Counted from the first letter of the stretch, positions 12,285 to 25,106 are shown. The stretch: 64,000 nucleotides of DNA from Bombyx mori (GCF_030269925.1 NC_085116.1:4588001-4652000); one strand, 5' to 3'. Numbers and translations: made by a program. Notes: generated by a model not told the origin, from the sequence alone.

Positions 12285-13591
12285 CTTAGTCTGGCCATAA
12301 ATACTGTTACAATTAAAAATAAACAAAATATCTATTGCAAATAACATTTATTACTTTTACAGTGTGTTAGTTTAATACATAAATATAAAACAATTTAAAG
12401 TATAAAAAGCTTATTTGAAGTGGTCTCCATTGGCTGCAATACAGTCCTTTAAACGTTATGCCAGTTATCAATAGAAGTAACTCTTTCCATGGGAAAAAAT
12501 TTCACTGCCAATCGTACGGATTGTTTTAGGGACTCCAAATTATCATGGCGTTTAGAGCAAGCCGTACTCTCTAAAACTGACCATAAATCATAATCCAGCG
12601 GATTAAGATCGGGACTAGACGACGGCCAGTCTTCAGCTCTGATGAAGTCCGAAACGTTCGTTTCCAACCAAGACTGCGTAGACCGAGCTTTATGACCTGG
12701 CGCCGAGTCTTGCTGGAAGGACCATTCTTGATTATTGAACATGATGTTGTTAAGGGGCTTCACTACCTTCTCAAGAATGGTATCTTGATACACTTGTGCC
12801 GATGTTTTGATACCTTTTTCACAAAAGTATGGCTCAATCACTCCTTCATAGCTAATGCCCCACCAAACCATCACTGAAGTCGGATAGTGCCCACGTTGCA
12901 CTCTGTCGACTAATTGGGAAGCTTCCTTAGAGCTTTGAGCATAAATACGGTCATTTTGTTTGTTAAAATGTTGCTCAATTGTAAAAATTTTCTCATCCGT
13001 AAACAAAATGTTTCTATGACCTCCCTTTGCGTACCGCTTCAGTAGTTGTTTTGATTTTACCACCCTATTCTCTTTTAAATTGTCAGTTAAAAAATGACCA
13101 GTACGTCTCTTATAGGCTGCAAGTCCCAAGTCATCTTTTGAAATGCGCGACATGGTTCTAGGTGCTATCTTATCTCCCGAGATAACATCTTTTGCTTTCG
13201 GACAGGATTTCTACGAATTCTTTCCCTTACTGCTTTGACCACCTTTTTCGTACGAACACTACGTGGACGGCCAGATCTTTTTCTGTCACAAACAGAGGAG
13301 GTCTCATTGCACCTATTAATAGCCCGGTACACAAACATTTAGTAATACCAAGCGTATGGAGAGTTTTAAAAATTGCATTTGGCTCCATACCTACTTTGTG
13401 TAATGCAATCACAGCGATTCGGTTCTCTTTATCACCCCACTCGATTTTAATATCGCAAAATATTGTACAATGTATTGAGCCACAATGAGAAAACTCAATG
13501 AGTAATCATATAAAAATGACAGATTCCAAATTCAAATGTAATATTTTGTTTATTTTTAATTGTAACAGTATTTAAGTATGGCCAGACTAAG
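12285..13591 (-). mobile_element. maT-type (DD37D) transposon, inactive
   Basis: Inverted termini CTTAGTCTGGCCATA at both ends, continuing as AATACTGTTACAATTAAAAA, are flanked by TA on each side (12283-12284 and 13592-13593). Length is 1307 bp. The right terminus carries a 4-bp insertion relative to the left. It is nested inside a family B Helitron, so it inserted later. The transposase is broken. Confidence 0.85.
12449..13480 (-). pseudogene. maT (DD37D) transposase, broken
   Basis: The N-terminal part lies in a separate frame (13227-13412, with IALHKVGMEPNAIFKTL) and then runs into a second frame ending near the SKQ codons at about 13230. The main frame (12449-13153) holds the catalytic core: FTDEK (first Asp), QQDSAPGH (second Asp) and SPDLNPLDY (third Asp). 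I count 37 residues between the second and third Asp, which defines DD37D. Near the C-terminus a one-base deletion shifts the frame at SIDNWHN; the remaining codons for a DCIAANGDHF-like end are still readable in the next frame. At least two frameshifts make it non-functional. Confidence 0.85.
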
Positions 13592-13806
13592 TATTATACA
13601 TTTGTGTGTGTGTCAAATACATGGTAGTGTGTGTAATGTTTTCTTTATTGACTTAATGTATCTTTTATGCATTATTTAAAAAAAATATTAGCATTGTGCA
13701 CTTCTTCTCTATAGTCTCTATAAGTGTGGAAAATTTCATACTCCTCCGGCCGCGCAATTTTCGTAAAAAGGGATACAAATTTTTGTTTCACGTATTAATA
13801 TAAAGA

Positions 13807-14322
13807 TTATATTATAAAATTTATTAAATATTTAGTCTGCGATTTAGGCAGTCGTTACTGCAATTTTTAACAGAATCAACATTTAAGAAAGGGTAAATAC
13901 GATTGACAGTTAAGTTTGTTTCGTCTTGTCAAAAATTAAGAGGGCAAATCAAACAGCAGTAAATTTTACGAGATGTAGAGCGACGCCCACAGATCGAGCG
14001 CGTATGACCGTTCTTATAATATCGACCGCAACCTAAGAGACGCGTAAAACAATGATTAATTTGAAAAAAACAAAAAAAATGTTGGCAAGTGTCCATGCAG
14101 AAATTCTCGTGACGGGTCGCAGTAAGATTTGTTGGAAATAAAATGACCTGATGTGTTATTTTGTTGCGTGTTGACACTGTCACTACGGGCCTGGTCCTTG
14201 CAGAATTAGTGTGGCTCCATATCTCTGCTCTTCCATTTCTATCGAATATGCATAATGGCTTCCAGTTTAAAGGGTGATTAAGTGAGAATATGCGAGTAAG
14301 CTGTTTTGTTGTTTTTATTTAT
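13807..14322. other. Spacer, nothing recognised
   Basis: No gene or repeat recognised. Confidence 0.4.
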
Positions 14323-14535
14323 TTATTTTTTATTGCTTAGATAGGTGGACGAGCTCACAGCCCATCTGGTGTTAAGTGGTTACTGGAGCCCATAGACATC
14401 TACAACGTAAATGCACCACCCACCTTGAGATATAAGTTCTAAGCGCTCAAGTATACTCGCCTGCGGGATTCGAACACCGTTGCATCGCTAGCTACGAATG
14501 CACCGGGCGTTTTATCCTTTAGACCACGACGATTT
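14323..14535 (-). mobile_element. Bm1 SINE with large internal deletion
   Basis: The A-rich 3' end and first part of the body (14323-14455) join directly to the tRNA-like head (14459-14535, with the CGGTGTTCGAATCCCGC block). About 240 bp of the middle is missing compared with the full copies. Confidence 0.75.
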
Positions 14536-16345
14536 TTGTTGTTGGGTGATCTAATGGTGATGTGATTGATTTTGAGAAATATAATATAATACTCTTCTTT
14601 CGTAATAAACGAGTTACCCGTATCACAAAAGAAGAGTAAGCTATGCCGATGCTATGTATATGTCGGCGTAACGTCACTATTTACAACTAAAAAGAATAAA
14701 ATTTAACTGTTTCCTTAATGTTACGCATGTCAATAGCTGTTTGAGACGGTATTTAATAGAATTTATAACTAAGCTACACCCACTTTCTACTATAATTACG
14801 AGTGACTATTGTCACACAAAACATTCCGACTCGAGCAGCCGACTGGGAAGGAGCTCTCTGTTTTTATCATTGTACATTCGAAATACAATAAACGGAATTC
14901 ATTGGAAAAGTGAGTCTTGATTACTATCACTATGGAAGGTAATGATAATGATGAAGAGAATGGCGTCAGCGATCCTGACGTCATCATTTTAAAAACACAA
15001 TGGAACCAGCCTGAATCCGTCATATCTGTAATCATTCTTATATGCATATATCCGTCAAAATGAAATTAAATAAGTTATATAGCTGTAATGTTGGTTCCTG
15101 GCAGGCATGCTTTTTTAGAATCCTAATACTTTTTAAACATCGTCAATATTGAAATCGATAACTTGGCACATGTTTAAATTTTGAAAATATCATCGGTACA
15201 AGGTTTAAGAGTATAAAATCGTCTCGAGAAGGTTGGTTTTTGGGAGATTGTAACTTAATAAAATTGTAATATTGTAAAGGTACAAAAGGAAACAATTAAA
15301 AATGTGTGCAGTTCACACGTGGTAGAATTAAGGCTTCAGTTGGTATCATAATGCACTGATGACATTTTCTCGTAGGCTAGGCTATGATAAATGTATATGT
15401 TTGTCTCTTTTTAGTGCCACTTTGCGAGTATCATTTCCATTTAGTGGTACAGTGCAGTAAATAAATTGGAGAAGTTTTAACTTAAAAAAATACGATTTAA
15501 AAGCTTAATTTAATGGCTGATGTTTCTATGGAGATCACATTAATAAAGTAATAAATGCTCCACATTTAATTACCACAAGCTAGGAATTTACCCTCTGTAA
15601 TGGAAGCTGGAAATAGAAACAGGATTAGAAAATTTATAGGCATACCTCAAAAATCGAACCCCGTGGAATATTAGACACCACCGACAGGGCTAATGTTCAT
15701 TGTTTATTCTTATTTCTCACGTAGAAGTAGCGAATGGTAATTAAATCTAAGCCAAAAATAAAACAGGGCCAAAATCGTTTGACAGTGCATGTAAATTCGA
15801 TCCGCGTGCGTCAACGTTCCATTAAATCCGGAAGAAAAATTAAAATTCAGCTTTCCAACTAATTTAATTTTAGCCAAAAGATTAATATTAATTGAAATAG
15901 TGCCAACGTGAAAAACTAACTGATTAAGTAACCGTTCCGTGGAATCATTCCGTAGACAAAAAAGTGAGTGACAAAAAAACACTGACAGATTTTGAAAACA
16001 ATTGAAACACAAGAACATTGGATAGCAACATAATTCTGCAGTTTTATTTTCAACACAAGTAGTATATTTACACATTAATTACGTTGTCCGTTATATGCTG
16101 TGCTACGGTATTTATGTCAACTTTAATTTTGATGTTGATGATGACATTTGCTTACGCAAAAAATGTGTTGTTATAAGTTTTTTGATGCTGACGTGAATAA
16201 AAGCTACCTAGAAATTTTCGCGTTTCACATCCAATATTACGAATATATAATACAATTTCAAATATCTGTGAAAGTCAATTCGATGTCTATGGGCCCCACA
16301 TAGTTAAGTGAGCTTGTCGGCTCCTGTAAAGTTCTAAACCATTAA
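14536..16345. other. Spacer with one small hairpin
   Basis: An imperfect inverted repeat, TACTCTTCTTTCG versus CACAAAAGAAGAGTA, lies at about 14589-14639. The 121-codon open frame at 15710-16075 (minus) shows no known domain. No gene supported. Confidence 0.4.
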
Positions 16346-16490
16346 AAGCGGCATCATTTGGTCAGAAGGCACCGGCTTCGCTATGCACTCGGCACCGCGG
16401 AAGTCCATGAGCAACGGTAACAATTCACCATCAAAGGGACTGTACGCACGTCTGCAAACAGTGCTAACAAAAAAATCTAAAAATGTTGAA
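16346..16490 (+). mobile_element. Degraded CR1/L2-like LINE 3' end
   Basis: The stretch with GAAGTCCATGAGCAACGGTAAC followed by TTCACCATCA and GTACGCACGTCTGC matches, with many changes, the 3' end of the LINE at 18889-19770 read in the opposite orientation. A short A-rich run follows. Confidence 0.35.
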
Positions 16491-16499
16491 AAAAAGAGT

Positions 16500-18190
16500 T
16501 CCGTGTTACTGCTATGAAAGATTCATACGTTCTACTTTAAAGGGTAGGACCATCGTTATTTCAATAGAATTGAGACTTCAAACATCATGTCTACAAGTGC
16601 ACAGCTAACAATGATTATGGACAACGGCATCTTTTTAACACAAGCTGGGCTTTGAGCCCACCTATACTAATGAAATTTGTATTAAGCAATAGAATCTATA
16701 CACATTCATATGTAATATGAAAAGTGAATTTCAAATCTTTAAGATTAGTTTCTGTCCGTTGCTTACGTGAATTCTGCGTCAGTTCTACGTCATTGTGAAA
16801 TATTAAGTGCCAACCCAGTATCAGCTCTGCTTTTATTGAACTAAAGTAAATAAGAAAGTAACTAAAACATTAACTTATGATTAAAAAACAAAATAATAAG
16901 AGTATATCTTGCTATGAAGATCGTAATTAACGTTAATTATAATAATGGTAAAATTTGGGAACGATAATTTAACTTCAGTGCAAAAATTCAAAACACGTAT
17001 TAAGTGGTAATTATTTGATTAATTTTGTCAAAACTTCTGTGAACTTTTAAAGAAGTCTGGACCATTGGGTAAATTTTCTTAAACTTTCACAGAAATTCTA
17101 CTATAATCACAACACCCGGATGCAGATAATCGCAATTAATAGTAAAGTACCTATCTAAAATTTGTTACCGTAAAAAAGTAAACCCCGCAATTTGCTTAAA
17201 ATTGTGTATTTACCAGAGGCAGGGAATATTGTAAGCTCGGATAATGAGGCACTACCATCTTGCTTATTTCTACTGTAAAACTATCATACGTTCCGTTTTC
17301 AGTGAAAAAACGTGAAATTATTACAAAAATTGAGTATACGACCTCATGACCCATGGTAGGGTGGCGTTCAAGCTATGACCTTTGTGAGTGACGGTAGGCA
17401 CTTAGCACTACACAGGCTTAAAGCCTGTCTACTTATTCAAAGCAAAAATTTGTAAAAAGAAGAATTCAAATACGTCTTACATATTCTCAATATAATCCGA
17501 GTAATACGTTGAGAGAGCGGGCATAAATCTGTGGATGTGCAGTTTGGTATAAGACTAAAATATCTAAATATTATGCAGATATTACATTATGTACGATCAC
17601 CTTGAGTGCAAAATTAGATAGTTGTATATCTGAGCAAGTGCTACTCATTGGTGTGAAATATTTTTAGTGCGTATGTTACGGCTAATGTTCGTATTCGCTG
17701 ATACCCTGATAAACAACGTTGGCCGTCTGAAGCTAGATTAGTAATGGTTTTCATTTCGAACAAACATTCCAAAATTCACAATTGTAATCAATCTTATAAG
17801 AATTAATGCGAACATTCACTCATTTTAATTTGCTGCATCCTGCAGTTAGTTTTGTAAAGTCTATGGTCTTATAAGTGAGTATTGTATTCATTGGCACAAG
17901 GACGCAAGGCTTAAAATCTGAGGTAGGTATCAATTATTTTAAAAGCTTACCTAAAAAGTGCTCACAAATGATTACTACTTTGCAGGTATCACATTGTGTA
18001 ATGAAATCTATGTGCATAATTATGTTACCACCATTGCACCTCTTTGTGTCAAGAAGTAATATAATACAATTATGAATTCGACCTCATGTCTCAAGGTCAG
18101 TAGCGGCATTCATTTTGCGATTGTGTAGCCACTGAAAACAAAGTGTACCATGTCGGTCATCAATCTAAACTCGATCGCCCAAAAACAAAC
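16500..18190 (+). repeat. Cluster of very old Bm1-like relics
   Basis: Three stretches (about 16500-16690, 17190-17450 and 17890-18180) keep the order of Bm1 landmarks in degraded form: a CTTGCTTATTTCTACTGTAAAAC-like block, GACCTCATGxCxCAAGGT, a GTAGCCACT-like block and a GGGCTTTGAGCCCACCT-like block. They are much more diverged than the other copies, so I call them ancient relatives rather than Bm1 proper. Confidence 0.35.
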
Positions 18191-18888
18191 TACTTATATT
18201 ATTGAGGTATCACTCTTATGTTTCCAAGTAGGCAGCAATACTCAGGTTCTGGTGTTTTTGATCATTTCTGTATAACAATTAGCTTGTGATCTTGACTATT
18301 CATTTATGTTAATAAAATTAACTTTCCAATTAGCTTTTTTGTTAGAAATGTAAGCCAGAATAAGCCCCAGAGACTATTAGTATTATCAAAGAAAACTGTA
18401 TTCGCGATATCTGTTCCCTTGATCGTATAAGCGGATTAAATCAATAACTTACGTTTTTGATATCTAATCCATCTTTTTGGAACAACCATCACTCATTCAG
18501 AATATGGGACGAAGCAGACGGTGCGTCTGGAAGGAAACTACGCAGCTCGATCAAAGTTATAAAACATCCTCTTAAATATCGCCTGTTTGTTGTTTTTATT
18601 TCCAGTGTTTTTGTTTCTTAAGTCTTTATAAGCTACCCGACTTGTTTCAGAATTTATAGATTGCATTTCATTTATTCAACGGTTGCTTCTGTCTACTTTA
18701 TATAAATCATACGCTGTTTGTTGGTAAGCGCAACAGTCGAAAATAGCTGAATCGGTTTGAAGTTAATTTTACATGTTTTTCTTAGGCCAAGTAAGGTTTT
18801 TTACAAATCCTCCTCCTCCTTGTGTCGTATTCCTCATTGCTGAGGGTCCTGATCACCCTTTTGTATCACCTTTGCATGCACGATCTTT
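18191..18888. other. Spacer, nothing recognised
   Basis: No gene recognised. A CCTCCTCCTCCTTG pyrimidine stretch lies near 18810. Confidence 0.4.
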
Positions 18889-19770
18889 CTTTTTTTTTTT
18901 ATTGCCCATGTAGGCGGACGAGCATACGGCCCACCTGATGGTGAGTGGTTACCGTCGCCCATGGACTTCAGCAATGCCAGGGGCAGAGCCAAGCCGCTGC
19001 CTACCGCTTAATACTCTCCACAAGCCTCGTTTGAAGAAGGACATGTCATAGCGCTCGGGAAACACCGTGGAGGGGAGCTCATTCCATAGGCGGATGGAAC
19101 GTGGCAAAAAATATCTCTGGAAACGCACTGTGGATGACCGCAGTGGCTCCAGATAGTATTGATGAACTCTACTCCGGTGGCGGGCGGTGCGATGGTAAAA
19201 ACGAGATGCCGGTATCATCTCGAACAATTCCTCAGAGCACTCCCCATGGAACATACGGTACAAAATACAGAGGGAACCGAAGTCCCTCCGCAGACCCAGA
19301 GGTTCCAAACGTGAGAAATCCCAAAATCCGTGAGAATGGGATTATCGACATTCCGAACGGCCCTCCTCTGTATGGAGTCAAATGAAAGAAGCTGGTATTT
19401 GGAAGCCCCGGCCCAGAGGTGGGAGCAGTACTCCACGCGAGGCCGGACTTGTGCTTTATAAAGCAAAAGTCTTTGTCCAGGCGTGAAGTACCGCTTCGCT
19501 CTGTTGAGGACTCCCAGCATTTTGGATGCCAACTTGGCTTTGCCTTCCAAATGACTCCGAAACTGGACATCGCTCGAAATATCGACCCCAAGTATCCCCA
19601 TCTATTCTTGTCTCTGGCGGTGTGGAGGGCGTTGTGAAACGTGGAATCAAGGGCGGTGCGAATCTGGTCAGACCAACGTATTGGGCTGCGCTCCCGAGGT
19701 CTTTTCCTCTCTACCTTTATCAGTCACGAAGAGCCTCTCGAGATTGCTACCATCCTTCCGTGCAATGTGA
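18889..19770 (-). pseudogene. CR1/L2-like LINE, 3' end with broken ORF2
   Basis: Minus-strand non-LTR retrotransposon fragment ending in poly(A) (poly(T) at 18889-18900). The readable protein is the region after the reverse transcriptase: GILGVDISSDVQFRSHLEGK then KLASKMLGVLNRAKRYFTPG and RVEYCSHLWAG in one frame (19215-19601), then after a frameshift LCILYRMFHGECSEELF and LWNELPSTVFPERYDMSFFK with a C-terminal GRR (18949-19308). This is the usual C-terminal end of CR1/L2-group LINE proteins. The 5' part, including the catalytic RT motifs, is absent. Shorter copies of the same 3' end recur at 22375, 27228, 30392, 44290 and 47401. Confidence 0.75.
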
Positions 19771-20417
19771 CCGAAGTATTCAAGGAGTATTTACAAATAC
19801 AAATCACAAATTGATTATAGATAAATTCATTGATACTGGGCAAGATAAGAATTACCTATTCTTATCCTGCCCAAATATCTAACTATTCGATATCGCTTTG
19901 ACGACAGTTCTTAATTTTGTCTCCGTAAATAAAATCTGTGTGCTTCACCCGCGGTAGAAGTGACACCTTCAGAAGCATTCGACCTCATTCTCTTGCAAAC
20001 AAAATCTCATAGTTTCATCGAGTTTGAAATCATAGCCGCGCTTACTTTAGAATTTTTTACTTCAAAAACGAACTTTCCATGTTACAGGTACCGGAACTAC
20101 ACATACCACACAGCCCCAGGTATTTTTTGATAGATATTCATATGGTTAAAATTGGAATGGCGAATTGACGATTTTAGAATTTACACGAGCGGGCTCACAA
20201 TGTACCCGCCTTAAGCCGTACTGCCTACTTATTATGTATATAATTTACATTACCAGTAACTTAATATAATAATTTCATGCTTACAAAAGATTTGTACGGT
20301 GTAGAAATAACATCATATAAGAATATGAAACCCGTACTGGTGCATATTATGAGTACACACGGGGTTCTACCATGGTTCGGCTTATTTTTTTCTTATTATT
20401 CCTGAGATTGAGGAACT
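19771..20417. other. Spacer, nothing recognised
   Basis: No gene recognised. Confidence 0.4.
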
Positions 20418-20867
20418 CTTTTTTTTTTTTTTTTATTGCTTAGATGGATGGACGAGCTCACAGCCCACCTGGTGTTAAGTGGTTACTGGAGCCCATAAAC
20501 ATCTACAACGTAAATGCGCCACCCACCTCGAGATATAAGTTCTAAGATCTCAGGTATAGTTACAACGGCTACCGCACCCTTCGAACCAAAACGCATTACT
20601 GCTTCACGGCGGAAATAGGCGGGGTGGTGGTACCTACCCGTGCGGACTCCCAAGAGGTCCTACCACCAGTGATTACGCAAATTATAATTTTGCGGGTTTG
20701 ATTTTTATTACACGATGTTATTCCTTCACCGTGGAAGTCAATCGTGAACATTTGTTGAGTACATATTTCATTAGAAAAATTGGTACCCGCCTGCGGGATT
20801 CGAACACCGGTGCATCGCTTCAACACGAATGCACCGGACGTCTTATCCGTTAGGCCACAACGACTTC
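20418..20867 (-). mobile_element. Bm1 SINE, full length
   Basis: The best complete copy in the window, about 450 bp. On the minus strand it opens with a tRNA-derived head containing GGCCTAACGGATAAGACG (box A region) and GGTGTTCGAATCCCGC (box B), RNA polymerase III promoter elements. The Bm1 body follows, ending TCTAAGCAATAAAA plus an A run. Bm1 is the abundant SINE of Bombyx mori (established knowledge), which is a main reason for the species call. Confidence 0.85.
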
Positions 20868-20929
20868 AAATGACTTCGAACTCGCAACGTACATATATCT
20901 GTTAGTAGAAAATACATGAATATATAGTA

Positions 20930-21160
20930 TATAGGGACAAGTCGCGCATGATCTTCTGGTCCCGAACTATGATTCCCTGTACTATGTGGACCAGAGATTG
21001 ATACACATATGTTCATAATTATATGCGTTTAATAAATATATTTATAAATATTTAATAACTAGACAAACAGCAGACAAAGTAGTTCATAATGCGAATGTTT
21101 GTCTGATGTAGCAACCCTTGGCCCAGCATTCAGGGGCGTCTCTACGGCACCATTTGCGTC
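20930..21160 (-). mobile_element. tRNA-type SINE relic (not Bm1)
   Basis: Shares with 28905-29135 a body of TTTAATAAATATA-like runs, a CGAATGTTTGTCTGATGTAG block and a head region. The box-B-like part is badly decayed in this copy. Related by layout to a widespread lepidopteran SINE type; the assignment is tentative. Confidence 0.4.
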
Positions 21161-21765
21161 ATTATTTTCAAAGGGTGAGTTTGCATTATTTAATTGACTA
21201 AATCATCCAACATGATAGAAAGGAATAGCACGATTTTGAACAAGATGGTTTCATAAAACTGAATCGCTATAAAAACTTTTAACCGTATAAAACAACTAAA
21301 TTACAAGATTGAGAATCGTTTAAAAATCTAGCTATTTGCCCGTACAGTTTTTCACGCGACCGTAATATATATAAATATCTCAACGGGCTGGCATCCGCCG
21401 CCAAGGTCCCAGGTGACCGCCACTCGTTTATAAATACATCGACCACGCTCAATGGGCGATTTATAGCCTTCATTACAGCATTAAGCGCTAGTAAATTGCT
21501 TATGGCTTGTGGGTAATTAATAGCGTTCGTTTTATATGATGTTTAGGGCTTGAAAGAGTGCACAAAAGGACCGTCCTGCTGATTTTGACGCCGCGCTTTG
21601 TCATCGATACGTCCCGTGTACTCGTTGTTTATTTCGTATTTAAGATCAAGATTATAAGGCATTTTACTAAATAACTTTGTTGCTAATGTGAGTTCAAAAA
21701 ATTCCGGATCATTAAGGACTAAAAGAGTTTTTTTTCTATGAATATAAACTAGTAGTCCAGTAATG
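21161..21765. other. Spacer, nothing recognised
   Basis: No gene recognised. Confidence 0.4.
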
Positions 21766-22010
21766 CCAGAGAAACAGGTAGACCGCTGCGAACCGTAAAT
21801 AGCAAATTAATTAGCCCTCAGAAACAGCCGACTGTGTTTCTTGCCGGATCTTCACAGTAAGTAGGTCGCGTTTCCGATCCGGTGATAGATTCAGCGAAGC
21901 ACTGGTCTTGCTAGGGCTAGTCTCGTGAGCTCACCTATATACCCAATGAATGAGTCTAACTATAGTATAACCCCTCGAGTCTACTAGAATAGGTATGAAA
22001 AAAAAACACC
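21766..22010 (+). repeat. Retroposon-like repeat family D, copy 1
   Basis: Contains TTGCCGGATCTTCAC, CGTTTCCGATCCGGTGATAG, CACTGGTCTTGCTAGGGCTA and GTGAGCTCACCTA, and ends in a run of A at about 22000. Related copies lie at 43888-44210 (plus) and 45790-46055 (minus). The A-tail suggests a LINE 3' end; no protein is readable, so I leave the family unnamed. Confidence 0.55.
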
Positions 22011-22374
22011 GTAAAATAAATACTTTCCTTAAACTTTATTTGAAGTGGGACGTGTGAGTGACATGTGAGTTCTTGATTTAAGAAAGGAGACTCGTTATTC
22101 AACCTTATCTCTAAAGAGGGGTAGTAAAATTCGCGAAGTAATTTCTTCTACGGGCTTTGGCGACCTAATAAGATCAAGTGGGTCGTAAGATTGCGTGGAC
22201 ATCTATGCTTAGATATTTTAATAATCGAAACAGAGAAATTTGATCCAATTTTAAATCTAAATTGTCTAAATATTGCAATCTATACTTACTTCGGTTGTAG
22301 GGCGTTTTTAGCGATGATTTTTGTTGAAATATGATTGAATACCTTAGAAGATAGACGAGTATATATATGACCTA
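22011..22374. other. Spacer, nothing recognised
   Basis: No gene recognised. Confidence 0.4.
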
Positions 22375-22840
22375 GCTGATGGGAAGTGATAATCGGTGCT
22401 CTCAGATATCAGCATCGATAGGGGCATAGCTAAGCCATCGCCTCCCACTGAGAACTCTTTTCAAACTTTGTTTGGAGGTTATATCATAGTGCTTATGGAA
22501 CATCGTGGAGGAGAGTTCATCCCAGAGCCAGGATGCAAAAGATATCTCAATGTCAACGAGCTGTGGATGAGCGCAGTGTTTACAGGTATTATACTCGTGC
22601 TTCGGTCGCAGATGAGGCAATGTGAAAAAAGCCAAATCACAACCCAGAAAATCTGTGAATTATATAGACAATCCGAACGGCCCTTTTTGAGATCGAGGAA
22701 AGTGATATTTGGAAACTCCGGCCGAGATACGGGAGCGAAGGTACTCAGATCTGTGTGTTTGTAAAACACAAGGCTTCGCTTAGGCATGATGTACCGCTTT
22801 GTCCTGTTGAGTATTTTCAACATTGAAGAAGCCGACCTTA
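22375..22840 (-). pseudogene. CR1/L2-like LINE 3' end, decayed
   Basis: Minus-strand translation keeps scraps of the same C-terminal protein as 18889-19770: WDELSSTMFHKHYDITS and KRVLSGRRW in one frame (22402-22635) and LKILNRTKRYIMPKRS in another (22479-22823). Frameshifts and substitutions are frequent; an old insertion. Confidence 0.6.
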
Positions 22841-24734
22841 GAAATGACCCCTATATTTAATACAGCTAGAAATGATCGATAATCACATGAATCGCAATAC
22901 TTAATGGAAATCTCGAACTCCCGGGGCTCCCGCCATGCCCTACGCTATAATTATCTTAATAGCGTTGTAGGCTTATTTTACAGTTAAGTATTTTATGAAG
23001 AATAGACTTGTGACCTCATCGAAACGTACGACATAAGTAAAATAATGAACTGGATAATACGATCCCGTTTAAGCTCTTAAGTATAAGGCTATTTGCATAC
23101 TGCATTGGAATATCACTCATAATGTGATAAGATTTAAGGTCCCATCATTGTCGTCATGTCATCGCAAACAACAATTAATTAAAAAAAAAAAAAAAACCTA
23201 TTTTTATACATACTGTTGTGTCCGGATTCAGCCGCATTATTTTAAGTTCCCGTACATCTAGTCACTTGACACGCATTCACAGCTTATTGATTGTTCTCGA
23301 TAACAAAACAGCCATGGTTAAACCACGAAACAGCTAAAAACTGTACCGCGATGAAAAGTGTTTCGCGTTACGGTCCAATCATAACACATTACAACGTTGT
23401 AAAGTTTACTTAAATCATCCATGTACAATGTTTATAAAGGAATTATGTTATTGGCATATGCAATGATACCGACGTAAATGATCAATTCATTTCAAATATT
23501 TATTCCGACTACGTTTTATTAGTAACCGATAGTAATAAATTGGATTACAGCAATTTTAATGATCGGTGTAATGACTGAGCACTCAAATTTTCAAATATAA
23601 ACAAACATACTGATTTGTTTTGTTTTATCACTCGTTCCTAAGTGGGATTATAACTAAATGGGAATTAGAGTATAAATGAATCTAGGTTTATTTTATGTTA
23701 CATGATATTATAATATGATGAGTCTTGATATTTTGAACATAAATAATAAAAATAGCCGAGAATAAGATGATTAAAAGGGAATGAAGATATAAAGAAGCAG
23801 GGTTTGCGTAGTTTTTTGGAGGCTTTAAATAAATAAAGTAATTTTGTAAGTTTATATGTAATATCTAAAATGTGCGAGACGCTGATTTTCTTGCGGTAAT
23901 ATACCTATATAATATAAAACAGTCAGGGATAATTAATTATTTATATAACAGCATAATTTTTTTCTTACTAGAACTGTGAAAAGGAAGCACTAACTACCAT
24001 TCAGGTAATTCTTGCCGAAAAGCAATAATTTCGATTAATATTTTTTCTTTATTACAGTTTAGCAAACGGACTCATGGTCAATTTGGTATAAAGTGGTGTA
24101 CATCAGAATAAAGGCGAAGACTTAATTATATTGAATAATGACCTCTGTAACCCATCAAATTGGAATGGATGACTGACTCGCGGTTGAAATATAAAACGTA
24201 CGGGTTGTGTCTACCCGTTCTGGATTCCACAGGAAGATTTTGTGTAGCATTTTGTGTTCAGTTTTCTAAAATCGACGCAATGAAAATTCGTAAATAATAT
24301 AACAGTAGCTCAATGCATAAACTATGAGGAGATTTTAGAAAATCAATGCATTTGCATAAATATACTTCCTGTTTATAATAATAAAATAAAAGTAAACACA
24401 ACGAACAAGAAAGTTGAAAGCAATAAAATAAATTGTATTCTCAAAATTTCAAACTCACAAACAATTTTGTAAGGACGTTTTTGTTTAACAGCCAAAACGG
24501 AATTACAATGTAAATTACGTGACTGTATTATTAGAGCGTATACTTCTAAAATACACCACATTCTTATGAAAATCATAAACGACACTACAATTTACAATCT
24601 GCTCATAAACAGCTGTACATGGTTATTAAGAGCTGTACTTAATGTTTACATATTACAATTTACAAGTGCAATATGCACTGCCAAGTCCGGAGAAAATTAA
24701 TCATACCGAAAACTCTACTATTATTATTTTTACG
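22841..24734. other. Spacer, nothing recognised
   Basis: AT-rich, no gene or clear repeat. A 70-codon hydrophobic open frame at 24373-24585 has no supporting evidence. Confidence 0.4.
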
Positions 24735-25106
24735 GATACCCGATCGAGGGGGTAACGGACCGGGTTATGTTGGACTCCGGCGCCTCCTGATAGGAAGAAG
24801 GGGAGAAGAGAAGGGCCGAGGTCCTTCACAGGAGACTACGCCTTGAAAAAGGCGCGCGAAGCACTTGCCCCGCGGAACGACTACCGACTAAACTCCATCG
24901 AGCTCCACCACACCGACTACACGAAACTTACGGTACCGCGGTGCGCGCCGAAAGTCTCGCCTTAGCCGGTACCCGTACTAATGGTAAGACGGGATCTCAT
25001 CCCCGGGAAAATCCCGAAGGACCTCGTCTCGGGAGACCCACCGTGAGCGGCGCACAGGAGCCACCTTGCACCGCTTCACCACCGGACCAACGGTCGAGTG
25101 CCGGGC
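24735..25106 (+). other. Unclassified GC-rich segment joined to a Bm1 tail
   Basis: About 370 bp of GC-rich DNA in AT-rich surroundings, starting near ACGGATACCCGATCGAGGGG and running directly into a Bm1 3' fragment. It looks like part of a LINE (the GGACTCCGGCGCCTCCTGAT region has that feel), but I recognise no protein motif in any frame. Confidence 0.35.

Larger units (their letters stand above)
12078..13806 (-). mobile_element. Helitron family B, interrupted by a maT element
   Basis: Minus-strand element beginning TCTTTATATTAATACGTG at 13806 and ending CGACTACTGCGGGACC-x-CTAG at 12078. Its two halves match the uninterrupted copy at 28007-28432. Subtracting the nested maT transposon (12285-13591 plus one TA) leaves about 420 bp, the same as the intact copy's 426 bp. 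No coding capacity of its own. Confidence 0.7.

Noticed and set aside
15710..16075. A cysteine-rich 121-residue protein
   Set aside because: No signal peptide pattern or known fold, and no neighbouring exon; probably chance.
20750..20867. A tRNA gene (box A and box B, also at 32641-32715 and 7360-7424)
   Set aside because: Each is the tRNA-derived head of a Bm1 SINE, continuous with the SINE body, with no acceptor-stem pairing I could trace.
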